In this document: positions 34,101-41,140 of the stretch, piece by piece
How positions within the stretch are numbered: position 1 is the first letter of the stretch
How the letters are laid out: each line of letters opens with the position of its first letter
IMG/VR virus record: IMGVR_UViG_3300046736_000012
Span: 1-48,305 of that record
Length of the DNA stretch: 48,305 nucleotides
DNA from: a virus
Reading direction: 5' to 3' (one strand)
Program-made: the position numbers and the translations under genes
The notes under the pieces: model-generated
Seen by the model: only the letters and a program-made list of their open reading frames with translations
Told to the model about the DNA's origin: nothing
The model's database searches: none

Positions 34101-34475
34101 GCCTACCAGCACAAGGTGTCCCGGTGCCGTGATCTTGAAGGGGTTGGTGCTTATCACTGCCGTGACGGCAGCTTCCTGATTGGCTGCAACACCATTGTAC
34201 TCATACAGGAAACGCAGATTGAAGTGACCAAACTCCAATACCAGCGTCTCAACGTCATTGTATTCAAACGGAAGCAGTTTGGACGCATGAACCGGGTCCA
34301 TGCACTTGGCTTCGAAGTACGAGCCAGATCGCCCTATGCCCGGTCCTGTCTTGCAGGCCACTACGTTCGACATATACCGCATACCACGTGGGTAGCGGTC
34401 TATGTCCGTCCTGCCTTCTGCTAGTGGGCTGAGTTCACCCTCAAAGACATTCTGGAATTGGCTAGCCTTCGCCAC
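31170..34475 (-). CDS. Tail tubular protein B (nozzle) with discoidin-like insert, 1101 aa
   Basis: The N-terminus (FEGELSPLAEGRTDIDRYPRG) and C-terminal half (GGASGFPDTVVGSNIG, KSQLMSKLGSHLLDPEVVQI) fit the T7 gp12-like nozzle family. Between about residues 265 and 580 lie sequences typical of F5/8 type C (discoidin) folds: EAWRAFDDDSDTYW, EGWRAADQNPDTDW, ADWTLSGSNT and FRYYRINVT. These bind carbohydrate in known proteins. The GTG at 34475 is preferred since GGAG precedes it and TAGTG overlaps the previous stop; a GTG 15 bases upstream is in frame. The protein is longer than T7 gp12 (about 800) because of the insert. Confidence 0.85.
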   Translation of the reverse strand: MAKASQFQNVFEGELSPLAEGRTDIDRYPRGMRYMSNVVACKTGPGIGRSGSYFEAKCMDPVHASKLLPFEYNDVETLVLEFGHFNLRFLYEYNGVAANQEAAVTAVISTNPFKITAPGHLVLVGQSIVFRGFPAQYNVNGVVAKVTAVVGNDITTDYVANTGPGLSGSPVMAIVYEVVTPYHRDDVVNLRIVQELNLCYLFCFKSDGTGDYQMYILRRLDTFNWTLAPMVLEDGPYMDVNVTTTKLIPVGKGSWVPDMTGPATPSGLAVASSEVVGHEAWRAFDDDSDTYWEGNASQEGWLEYSFETGFVNALPLFTGATTGGMTIATSAAVAGFEGWRAADQNPDTDWRSGADLPQEWRIDLGAAHTVMTYAMRASKDRVYFAPADWTLSGSNTAITGPWTVVDTRTAFKWDSGERKLFNSQTPASFRYYRINVTKVNRKTTVVVTPAVGKKGTKGYVPAFTTTTRTNNYAGFASIQFSYALGTPKAVDGYTIYLGRYAKGKDVTNHAPKTWYFEGWDGTKWWLLDAQQGYTNWDEYRSRFFELQNREIFSKYRIRIKNVSLAGDVNPRIGRLTLSSPNAPGVNFTATGTIGINDDQGFLPTDVGRQLRIRDADNIWRWLKITSVLTTTQITAAIGTPQPATGSDPLVLDNQVKFWRLGLWSDTTGWPTCGTLHEDRLFVGGASGFPDTVVGSNIGRHEKFTHISYRDVVTASHAMVVRCNSKFMSRIVWIKSCVEALRIGTGKGEFVLSAPGEGGLSALNLSIRQTTNRGGAARDAVMVDNDVVFLQKHGRSLYSLAFTLTATGAQVYKSQLMSKLGSHLLDPEVVQIVYQQEPHSIIWGRRADDSVVAMTYTSDEDVFGGHRHDFSCKVKDLCTLESSTDHQDALWMVVMRNVNGQDVHYIERLYRFWDFGDQLSVNATFLDSALRYYGALATDKVYGLRHMEGKYLDVLADRIVYKHVGPVVNGMLQLERTAFDIVVGLPVLREGEIISPELGAQDGTAQGKSKRPHSVVLRMWQSARGEVGRWDEDHGELMWTPCDYNSPQASDVPEITLLTCLTKTIVLPGGYGTLGTVRFRQTDPVPFNVAGIYPQAYVEDER

Positions 34476-35071
34476 TACATGCCACTCCACGATGGGTTCG
34501 CACGTGCGTTATCCCACGTGAATGCCCTGTCGTCGCCCTCTGTCTCATGCGGGTCCAGCACGAAGGCATTCAGCCGCCCAGCTTCGTCTTCCGCGTCCTT
34601 CAGGAAAAACAGCGCATCGCGCTTCTTCGCCGACGATTGGCTGGCTAACTCCGCGCACTCGACTGCTACGCGTGCAGCCAGTACGTCCACGAAGCACGGG
34701 TCAGTCAGTTCGTTGTCTGGCACAAGGCGGATGTATTCAAGATTGATGTAGTTGCCATAATCGTATAAGAACTGGCCTCGCTCCACCCACGTGCAATTCT
34801 TCGGCCGTATGCCCCTAAGAAAATCACCCGGTTTCTGGAACTGGTACGTACGCCCGTCAGTGTCAGCCGCTACCTGTGTCGTCAACGCACTGACTCGTAA
34901 GAGAGTAGTCGCGAATACCCAGCGTTTCTTCTTAAGCTCGCTGGCTTTCCACTGGGGGTATTCGCTCGCGCACTTGACTTCAAGCGTGCTTATCGGTGGT
35001 GACAGGTTATTTACGCGAGAAGCCCCAAGCTTGCCTAAACCCTGATTACAGATATCTTTCATGGTCGGCAT
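34475..35071 (-). CDS. Tail tubular protein A, 198 aa
   Basis: Head-to-tail gatekeeper of the T7 gp11 family, forming a ring between portal and nozzle. Typical features are an N-terminal ICNQGLGKLGASRVNNL helix, KKRWVFATTLLRVS and RTYQFQKPGDFLRG. Length matches the family. It sits directly upstream of the nozzle gene, sharing its stop region with that gene's start. Confidence 0.88.
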   Translation of the reverse strand: MPTMKDICNQGLGKLGASRVNNLSPPISTLEVKCASEYPQWKASELKKKRWVFATTLLRVSALTTQVAADTDGRTYQFQKPGDFLRGIRPKNCTWVERGQFLYDYGNYINLEYIRLVPDNELTDPCFVDVLAARVAVECAELASQSSAKKRDALFFLKDAEDEAGRLNAFVLDPHETEGDDRAFTWDNARANPSWSGM

Positions 35072-35112
35072 AGCTTGAGGCTCCCTACTGGACTAGCTGC
35101 GTAGCGTCGTCC

Positions 35113-35592
35113 TTACTCGTAAATATACGCCATATAGACTTCCAGCGTGGCGTTGGCCGGGATGACTGCACCCGCCACGGTGCCGATGACGTTCACGCCT
35201 GCGAGCGAGTAGAAGTCCCACTTCATCAGCGTGGCTGACCACGGGGTACGACCGAGTGCCGCCGCTGTCACCAAGCCACTAGCCAACGCGTTGGCACTGG
35301 CGGCTTCCATGCCGTCACCGGCTACTGCCCCGTCCTGCTTGGAACGGTACGCCGCATAGCCAATATTGAGCAACGCACCGGCACCCCATGCGGAGCATGT
35401 ATAGAAACACCCCGGATACCACAGGCGTACTGCGCCGGGGGGCAGGATGCCGATCTTGAGCGTGCTGCCGATGTCACCGACGATGGCCGCCACGAACTTC
35501 TTGTAGTGCGTCCGCAGTTTACCGTGGTCGTCAATCGGACGCTTGAAGAAGCCTGCCGCCTGACTGAGCGGATCATATACCTGAATTGCCAT
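35113..35592 (-). CDS. Putative minor capsid or head decoration protein, 159 aa
   Basis: Lies between the major capsid and tail tubular A. The sequence is glycine/alanine-rich with beta character and ends in an aromatic strand (ATLEVYMAYIYE). Cysteines occur in one cluster (CFYTCSAWG). Genes in this place in related podoviruses encode virion proteins of unknown location. No family recognised. Confidence 0.68.
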   Translation of the reverse strand: MAIQVYDPLSQAAGFFKRPIDDHGKLRTHYKKFVAAIVGDIGSTLKIGILPPGAVRLWYPGCFYTCSAWGAGALLNIGYAAYRSKQDGAVAGDGMEAASANALASGLVTAAALGRTPWSATLMKWDFYSLAGVNVIGTVAGAVIPANATLEVYMAYIYE

Positions 35593-35662
35593 TTGTCATT
35601 TCCTTGTGTCGAACAAACATCAGCTAGGCGTGATTGCCTAGCTGACAGCCCGGTGCCACAAA

Positions 35663-36568
35663 CTAACCTTCAACCCAGTCGATGGCGAACACCTTGTCTT
35701 CTTCCAGACGCGTTGCCCCGGCAGTGAACGTGCCGTGGATTTGCTTGATGTTGTTCTTGTCAGGACGGTTGCTGATCGTGATGACCAAATCCTGCCAAGT
35801 GCCGTAGTGCATTCCATCCGGTATCCACACGGGCGAATGCCGTATGGTGGACGATCCCGTCACAAACGGGATACCCTGCGCGTTGTAGTCTTCATAGGGC
35901 AAGAACCTGAACCCCATGAAGTTGTCGATTTCGCCGCCCACCAACGCCTTCACTGCCGCGTAGTCGGACGATGTGGTTTGCGTCTCGCTGAGTAGGTCGT
36001 CAATCGCTTCGCCGTTGGTCAGGATCAACGGCATCATCGAGCGCATATCGAGATTGCGCTTCTTCATCAGCTTACGCAGTGACCGCAGCTTGGCGACGGT
36101 GAAACCGGTGCCGCCGTCTGCTACCGTATTCGACGCCTTGTATGGCGCATCGACGTTGGCGTCCTTGCCGGTCTTCGCAATGCTGAAGAACTGGTCAACG
36201 ATGATCTGGTCGCGCTTGCGCTCATGCGCCTGACGGAACCGCTCGACGTACGGGCTGGTCGGGTCGTAGATCATCTTCAACGTGTCAAGCCTGTCGATCA
36301 GGACTGCCACGTCGTATTCCTTGCCGCTGATCCAACGGCTGGTGTGTTCCAGCTCGGTCAGCTTGGTGTCGCTGTATGGGGTATCCCGCTCGATAAACTC
36401 GACGGGACCAATGAAGTTGACCACCTGTACGCGTTCGCCGGAATAACTTCCGTGCGTGACGTATGGATAGATCAAGCCACCAGCACGTGTGATCGTGTTA
36501 CGGACGTTATCCGTGAACATGTACACATGGGCTTCGGGGATACTGTAGGAGGCGATTGTCTCGGGCAT
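35663..36568 (-). CDS. Major capsid protein, 301 aa
   Basis: Expected HK97-fold shell protein. Supporting features are length near 300, position after the scaffold, an N-arm followed by an E-loop-like region (FIGPVEFIERDTPYSDT), a spine helix (PYVERFRQAHERKRDQIIVD) and a beta-rich end (LVITISNRPDKNNIKQIHG). The ATG at 36568 is chosen because GGAGA lies nine bases upstream; an ATG five codons earlier lacks such a site. A long leader upstream (36569-36835) contains a hairpin and a conserved element, consistent with high expression. Confidence 0.85.
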   Translation of the reverse strand: MPETIASYSIPEAHVYMFTDNVRNTITRAGGLIYPYVTHGSYSGERVQVVNFIGPVEFIERDTPYSDTKLTELEHTSRWISGKEYDVAVLIDRLDTLKMIYDPTSPYVERFRQAHERKRDQIIVDQFFSIAKTGKDANVDAPYKASNTVADGGTGFTVAKLRSLRKLMKKRNLDMRSMMPLILTNGEAIDDLLSETQTTSSDYAAVKALVGGEIDNFMGFRFLPYEDYNAQGIPFVTGSSTIRHSPVWIPDGMHYGTWQDLVITISNRPDKNNIKQIHGTFTAGATRLEEDKVFAIDWVEG

Positions 36569-36680
36569 CTGCCCTGTCTCCATCTGGCTTGTCAGCGCAC
36601 GTCGCGTGGATCGTCACGCTGACGGGTTGATCGAAAGTCATGGAAACAGAGGGTGTCCGAGTAGGCCTCTGCGGGATCAC

Positions 36681-36699
36681 GCTATAAACGCGTTTGCCA
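36681..36699 (-). repeat. 19-bp element, capsid copy
   Basis: The minus strand reads TGGCAAACGCGTTTATAGC, identical to plus strand 16390-16408. It lies about 110 bases upstream of the capsid start. Confidence 0.6.
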
Positions 36700-36709
36700 G
36701 ATGTGGCAA

Positions 36710-36740
36710 GGGGGTCAGTGAGATGCAGGCACTGACCCCC
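36710..36740 (-). terminator. Hairpin upstream of capsid gene
   Basis: Perfect 11-bp stem with a nine-base loop. On the minus strand only TTG follows, so termination would be partial. It may reduce read-through from the scaffold region or stabilise the capsid mRNA end. Confidence 0.5.
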
Positions 36741-36835
36741 AAGGTCCAGCGTAGGCCCCATGGGAGGCTCACTGGACGGGCTGTCGCAACGTTGCCCGCC
36801 GGGGGCTAGCCGCAGGGCAACGGCAGCGTCAGCCG

Positions 36836-37432
36836 TTAGCCAATGCGCTCCTTGGCGCGTTCCTTGTCGCTTGGTTGCGCCAGCCGCTCGCGCTCTTCGT
36901 CGTCCCGCTCGTTGCGCTCGTAGACCATCGTGCCAGCCTGCCCGAACGGCTCGTTGCCAATCGGGGGGAGCGTACGCCGGTCGTAGAGCGGCGCACCGTC
37001 TGGCGGATCGTTGAACATAAGCTGCGGGTTGGTTGCCGACGCACCGGGCGTGGCTTCGTGGATGGCGGGAGGTTCGTCGCCCATTTCGAGCTGTTCGATT
37101 TCGGCGTCCTTGATTTCCCGTTCCCTACGCCGGTCGGCTTCCTCCTGCGTCTCGCCTTCCTTGCGTGGCGCAAAGCCAGCATGGGTATCCGGCTGTGGTG
37201 CATTCGGGTCAAGAGGATTGATACGCGGGTCAGCATACGCGCCACCCTCGGCGTGGGCTTCGTCGTAGGCGGCTTTGATCTCTTCACTGGTGGGCGCATA
37301 CGCAGCCTTGAACTTGTCCCGATACGGCGTCTGTTCCGTATCGTTCATGTTGTACCACCAGTTCTCGGCGTCCTGCGTACCGGCATCGACTGTCGTATCG
37401 CTGACAGTCACTGACTTCTTCTTTGCGGCCAT
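36836..37432 (-). CDS. Hydrophilic structural-region protein, 198 aa (paralogue of 37468-37641)
   Basis: Highly charged and probably disordered over its second half (EEADRRREREIKDAEIEQLE). The first third (AENWWYNMNDTEQ, then KFKAAYAPTSEEIKAAYDEA) aligns with the small protein encoded just upstream, sharing WW, M, KF, APTS-E and AY-E. It lies between scaffold and capsid and may assist capsid assembly or be a minor head component. No known family recognised. Confidence 0.7.
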   Translation of the reverse strand: MAAKKKSVTVSDTTVDAGTQDAENWWYNMNDTEQTPYRDKFKAAYAPTSEEIKAAYDEAHAEGGAYADPRINPLDPNAPQPDTHAGFAPRKEGETQEEADRRREREIKDAEIEQLEMGDEPPAIHEATPGASATNPQLMFNDPPDGAPLYDRRTLPPIGNEPFGQAGTMVYERNERDDEERERLAQPSDKERAKERIG

Positions 37433-37467
37433 TGCCTAGTCTCCAGTTTGGGGCTTCGCCTAGCTGA

Positions 37468-37641
37468 CTAGCTAGTCGTATCTCCCTGTTCCTCGTACGC
37501 CTTCACCAACTCGTCGCTTGTTGGCGCGTCCTTGTTCTGGAACTTGCCCTGAAGCTGTTTCTTTTGCTCGCTGGACATGCTCTGCCACCACTCACGCGCC
37601 TTCTGCGCCTTCTGCGAAGGCGTCTGGTTCTGGGATGTCAT
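37468..37641 (-). CDS. Small protein paralogous to its neighbour, 57 aa
   Basis: Complete frame with GGAGA seven bases before the ATG, lying in the gap between scaffold and the 198-residue gene. Key segments REWWQSMSSEQ, KFQNKDAPTSDELVKAYEEQ match the start of that larger protein, indicating a tandem duplication with divergence. This similarity is strong evidence that the gene is real. Function unknown; likely tied to head assembly. Confidence 0.7.
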   Translation of the reverse strand: MTSQNQTPSQKAQKAREWWQSMSSEQKKQLQGKFQNKDAPTSDELVKAYEEQGDTTS

Positions 37642-37656
37642 GCTAAGTCTCCGTGG

Positions 37657-38577
37657 TTAGACCGCCGCACCACCCATCAACGAGCCTGCTTTGCGGTAAA
37701 GCCCCTCCATAAGCCTAACGGCGTCCTCGTGACCCGGTTCCGTCTTGCCCATGTAAGTCTTCTGGAACGCAGCGTCTGCTACCCTACGCGTGATTTCGGA
37801 CTTCGCCTGTTCAGGCGTCATGTTTGCGGGGTCTGTTGCGCCACCACCTGTACCGCCGTCCATGAACTTACCCTCTCCTGATAGCTTGCCAATGGTTGCC
37901 AGTAGCTTGGCCAGTGCCGGTACGCCAATGTGTTGTTCCACACTGGCTAAGTCAGCTTCACCAAACCCTGCCTTATCAAGTGCTTGGATAACTTGTTTAC
38001 CTCTTGCGGCGTTGGCGTCGAAATCACCTTTCCAGTCGGTCTTAAGCTGTTGCATAGCTTGCTGACCTGTCTGTTCAAGTGTCTCCGTTGCCTTTGCGTT
38101 TGCCTTCTGGATAAACGCGTTCCATTCACTGACCATGATGCTTTCCACTGCCTTTGGTGGAAGGCCCAGCTTGAAGGCAAGCTGTTTACCAAATTCCACC
38201 ATGCCGGGGTCAGCATTGTCGCCCCACTTAACATCTTTATATCCTGACGGGTCTTTGGGCCTACCTAGCTTCTCGTATACCGCATTCCAATCTTCCGGCT
38301 TGGCGTTCTCATCCGGTATACGAATCATCTTGCTGTCATCGCGAGATGCGTTTATCCTTTCCATCTCAGCATATGACGTAGCAACAACGCTCGGGTTAGC
38401 ATATTTCTTGGCGCGGAATAGCTCCTTTGCCGGGCCATCCGGTACAGCCGTCTCGTACCACGGCTTGTCGCCGACAGTCCAAATCTGGCCTTCAGGCACA
38501 CCAGCCCACGGTACTGTAGGTGTAGTCTGGCCATTGGTGTTTGCCGCCGGGGCTGGCGCTCCACTTGTATCACTCAT
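37657..38577 (-). CDS. Capsid scaffolding protein, 306 aa
   Basis: Located between portal and capsid genes, with an acidic, proline/alanine-rich start, helical middle (ETLEQTGQQAMQQLKTDWKG) and basic helical end (TPEQAKSEITRRVADAAF), the usual pattern of podovirus scaffold/assembly proteins. The conserved pieces KPEDWNAVYEKLGRP and FGKQLAFKLGLPP are typical. It should direct procapsid assembly and leave before packaging is complete. The start overlaps the upstream gene's stop. Confidence 0.8.
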   Translation of the reverse strand: MSDTSGAPAPAANTNGQTTPTVPWAGVPEGQIWTVGDKPWYETAVPDGPAKELFRAKKYANPSVVATSYAEMERINASRDDSKMIRIPDENAKPEDWNAVYEKLGRPKDPSGYKDVKWGDNADPGMVEFGKQLAFKLGLPPKAVESIMVSEWNAFIQKANAKATETLEQTGQQAMQQLKTDWKGDFDANAARGKQVIQALDKAGFGEADLASVEQHIGVPALAKLLATIGKLSGEGKFMDGGTGGGATDPANMTPEQAKSEITRRVADAAFQKTYMGKTEPGHEDAVRLMEGLYRKAGSLMGGAAV

Positions 38578-38927
38578 GACTTACCCTCACTCAGTAGTTC
38601 CCACAAATCGTCAAACGACATGTTTATGTGTTGGCTTATGCGATTAAACACTTCATTGCGCCCGGTAAGCAATGCATGTAGGCGCGCGTCGTCTGCCCAT
38701 GGAGTTTGACCACCCCTACAAAAGCGGCGAAGATCAGCAAGAACAACAGTAGCATCACCGTCAATAGGATGATCAGAAAATAAACGTATGTAGGCTTCCT
38801 TCCGTGCGCGCAGCATAGCTTGCTGCTTGTATACCTCTGTTTCCAGCGTCTCGCGCGCAACGCTCTGCGCTGCGGCAATGTCAGCGGGATCGAACGGGTC
38901 AACTGCATCGAGGTTTTGCTCAGCCAC
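38574..38927 (-). CDS. Bbp19-like phage structural-region protein, 117 aa
   Basis: The segment YIRLFSDHPIDGDATVVLAD, then LRRFCRGGQ and GRNEVFNRISQHINM, matches the Bbp19 family of small podovirus proteins encoded between portal and scaffold. Role is unknown, probably head morphogenesis. GTG start, with an eight-base overlap with the previous gene. Confidence 0.75.
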   Translation of the reverse strand: MAEQNLDAVDPFDPADIAAAQSVARETLETEVYKQQAMLRARKEAYIRLFSDHPIDGDATVVLADLRRFCRGGQTPWADDARLHALLTGRNEVFNRISQHINMSFDDLWELLSEGKS

Positions 38928-39081
38928 GAATTGATGCCCATACGCACTTGACGCCCAACATGAGCATTTCCCAACGCGTCATTTTCCAACGTGTTTTCAT
39001 TTCAGGGTTCAGGTCTTCAATGCCCAACGTACCGTCCGTGTAGTACATCAGTGGGCCAGTTCCGTGCCAAAACAATGTCAT
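38920..39081 (-). CDS. Small hypothetical protein after the portal, 53 aa
   Basis: Complete frame beginning one base after the portal stop and overlapping the Bbp19-like gene by eight bases. Aromatic and methionine-rich (LFWHGTGPLMYYTDGT, then TRWKMTRWEMLMLGVK). It fills what would otherwise be a 155-base gap. No family recognised; position suggests a head protein. Confidence 0.6.
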   Translation of the reverse strand: MTLFWHGTGPLMYYTDGTLGIEDLNPEMKTRWKMTRWEMLMLGVKCVWASIRG

Positions 39082-39082
39082 A

Positions 39083-40828
39083 TCAACCACCCGGTGCTGC
39101 CCCCTGTTGCTTCATCGCCGTGGACACTACGTTGCCGATGGCCGGTGACGCATCGACGGCTTGCTGGGCCTTCTGCGCCTGTGCGCGTTGATCCCTCAGT
39201 GCCTGTAGCTCTTCCGGCGTATGCATCCAACGCGTTGGCACGGAGCGGTGTTCGGCTAACTCTGGTATCGCGACATCGAAGTTATAGTGGTCCAAAGCTG
39301 ACGGATCACCCGTCGCTGTCGCCACTTCAATGCTTGACTGAACCATGTAGAGAAAGCCCGCGTCTTCCTCTGCGTGTAAGCCCTTCGCCAACGGGCTTGT
39401 GTAGATAATCTCATACTCGCCCTTCGCCTCGATCAGTTCAGGGGGCATGGGTGGCAGCATGTTGGGCGCATACTCCATCATCAGGCTCAACACGCGTTCG
39501 ACTTCCGGCCCCAGTAGACCGCTCTGTAGCCGCCCCATAGTCGGTGCAGCTAACGCTGCCTTCTCCGCTACGCGTTCGATGACTTCCGTAGCCGTCATTT
39601 CTGGCGTGTCCATGAGTATCTGGAATAGCGTAACCAGAAACGCATCGTTGATGTCGCCGCGTTCATCCGCGAGTATTTCCTTGGCGGGATTGAGATCACC
39701 TACGTTCAACGGCTGTACGAGCGGTTGGCCTTGTGCGTTGATAGCACCATAGTTTACATACCCCGGCGTCAACCCCAGCCGCCCACTGAGTACACCATCG
39801 TCTGACGCCAGCAATGTCGGATCGGCCTTCTTCTGACCGATACGCAACATTGATTTTTTCATCGCGTTGACGGACCCCATGGCGGGGCTGCACTGTTGCG
39901 CGGGCGAGAAACCAAATAAACCACCCGGCTCTGTCGCCGTCCTAGGTACGAGATACGGAAAGCTCGCGAAGCCGTCTTCCGGCCCCATGTACTCAGCGTC
40001 TTCCACACTGACAAAACATCCGATGAACGGGTGACGATTGACCGTGATAGACTCCGGGTCATACCGTTTGATGTCACGTGGGAATACTGCATGTACAATT
40101 TCAAAGTAGCGTGTATTGCTCGGGACTGCCTTGCTGAGTTCAGCCCTGACGGCTGTGGGTATCGCGTCGTACGCAAACTTCTTTTGAATTTGTGGCGCAG
40201 TATACCATAGCCTGACGAACATCGTATCAATGATGCCATCCCCGTCTGTCAACGGAAACATGTCGCGCAAGGGCATTGCCTTGTAGGCTAGCCCACCACG
40301 GGTGTCGTAGGATTTCTTGTCGCGCCACTTGAGCCTTACGGGTGCTGTCCCATAACAGCCAAGTCCAAGATACGTTTCGTCCATTGTCTGGCTGAACATG
40401 GCGCGTGGATCATAGCGCAGTTTGAACAGGACATCAGTGAGCGCATCAAAAAATGCGCGGACATTGTACTGTTCACGCAGATAAGGATCGCTTGCAGTGA
40501 GGCGCTCCCATTTGTGACCGTCTGGTGTTGCCAAGCGTCGTAGAATAGCTGACCACTTAGGCAAAGCTCTCGCTGCCGTCGCGTCGTACGCATAGCGTTT
40601 CACTGATTGGCTGTTGGGGTTCGCGCTGGCTGGTCCCTCCATCGTCCAGCCGGAATAGTGACGCGGCAAACAGAACGCCGCATTCATCTTCCAATCCTGT
40701 TCGTAGGGCGACCGTATGGACTTGGCCTCGTTGTAGGCCATGATTATGTCTTTGGGGCTGGGCCGCTCACCGTCGTTCAAGCGGGACAGAGACTTACTAT
40801 TGATCGAGGGGTACGAGCCGTCAGCCAT
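39083..40828 (-). CDS. Portal (T7-like head-tail connector), 581 aa
   Basis: Dodecameric portal through which DNA is packaged and ejected. It matches the T7-type connector family in size and in segments such as IRSPYEQDWKMNAAFCLP, YDATAARALPKWSAILRRL and PEMTATEVIERVAEKAALAA. The C-terminus is glutamine/alanine-rich. It is preceded by a small glycine-rich gene and followed closely by head genes. Confidence 0.9.
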   Translation of the reverse strand: MADGSYPSINSKSLSRLNDGERPSPKDIIMAYNEAKSIRSPYEQDWKMNAAFCLPRHYSGWTMEGPASANPNSQSVKRYAYDATAARALPKWSAILRRLATPDGHKWERLTASDPYLREQYNVRAFFDALTDVLFKLRYDPRAMFSQTMDETYLGLGCYGTAPVRLKWRDKKSYDTRGGLAYKAMPLRDMFPLTDGDGIIDTMFVRLWYTAPQIQKKFAYDAIPTAVRAELSKAVPSNTRYFEIVHAVFPRDIKRYDPESITVNRHPFIGCFVSVEDAEYMGPEDGFASFPYLVPRTATEPGGLFGFSPAQQCSPAMGSVNAMKKSMLRIGQKKADPTLLASDDGVLSGRLGLTPGYVNYGAINAQGQPLVQPLNVGDLNPAKEILADERGDINDAFLVTLFQILMDTPEMTATEVIERVAEKAALAAPTMGRLQSGLLGPEVERVLSLMMEYAPNMLPPMPPELIEAKGEYEIIYTSPLAKGLHAEEDAGFLYMVQSSIEVATATGDPSALDHYNFDVAIPELAEHRSVPTRWMHTPEELQALRDQRAQAQKAQQAVDASPAIGNVVSTAMKQQGAAPGG

Positions 40829-40831
40829 AGC

Positions 40832-41068
40832 TTAAAACCCCGACCCTGTTGCGTTGAACAATTGCGCTGTGTAGCTTTTCGTGGGGTTTGGCGCGCTACC
40901 GCCCAGTGCCGACTTGGTGTAGCTCTTGTTGCGCTTCGCCGCGACACGGTATTCCGCCATGGTCAAGACCGTGGACTTCAGCGTCGGCGCGGGTGGCGCA
41001 GGCGTCGGCGGGGGAACAGGTTTCTTCTCGACTTTTTTGGAGCCGCCGCCACCGAACAGACCACCCAT
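40832..41068 (-). CDS. Small glycine/proline-rich head protein, 78 aa
   Basis: The start at 41068 (MGGLFGGGGSKKVEKKPVPP) is typical for a small podovirus protein found just upstream of the portal; the frame is open further upstream but would run across the divergent promoter region. Basic, proline-rich centre and a helical middle (LTMAEYRVAAKRNKSYTK). It is the first gene of the minus-strand late operon. Function unknown. Confidence 0.7.
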   Translation of the reverse strand: MGGLFGGGGSKKVEKKPVPPPTPAPPAPTLKSTVLTMAEYRVAAKRNKSYTKSALGGSAPNPTKSYTAQLFNATGSGF

Positions 41069-41140
41069 GGGGTTTGTATCCTTGTCACGAACGCGTTGGC
41101 TGGATACGCTTCCGCCCGACATACAGCAAACGGGTTTGTC
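41069..41140. promoter_or_regulatory. Divergent promoter region between portal block and terminase
   Basis: The 72-base gap separates the minus-strand late block from the plus-strand terminase genes. It contains an inverted repeat, GTATCC (41076-41081) with GGATAC (41102-41107), that encloses GAACGCGTTGG. This could be one operator controlling both directions. No clear -10 and -35 pair is visible. Confidence 0.45.

Larger units (their letters stand above)
36569..36835 (-). promoter_or_regulatory. Major capsid leader region
   Basis: A 267-base gap with no gene. It holds an 11-bp hairpin at 36710-36740 (CACTGACCCCC with GGGGGTCAGTG) and the 19-bp element at 36681-36699, both upstream of the capsid gene on the minus strand. 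A TTGCCA/TGGCAA hairpin lies at 36694-36709. It probably combines partial termination of upstream transcription with a promoter or mRNA-processing site for the capsid. Confidence 0.5.

Noticed and set aside
40607-41140. Upstream extension of the terminase frame
   Set aside because: It runs antisense through the portal gene and the divergent control region; the ATG at 41141 gives the normal length and N-terminus.
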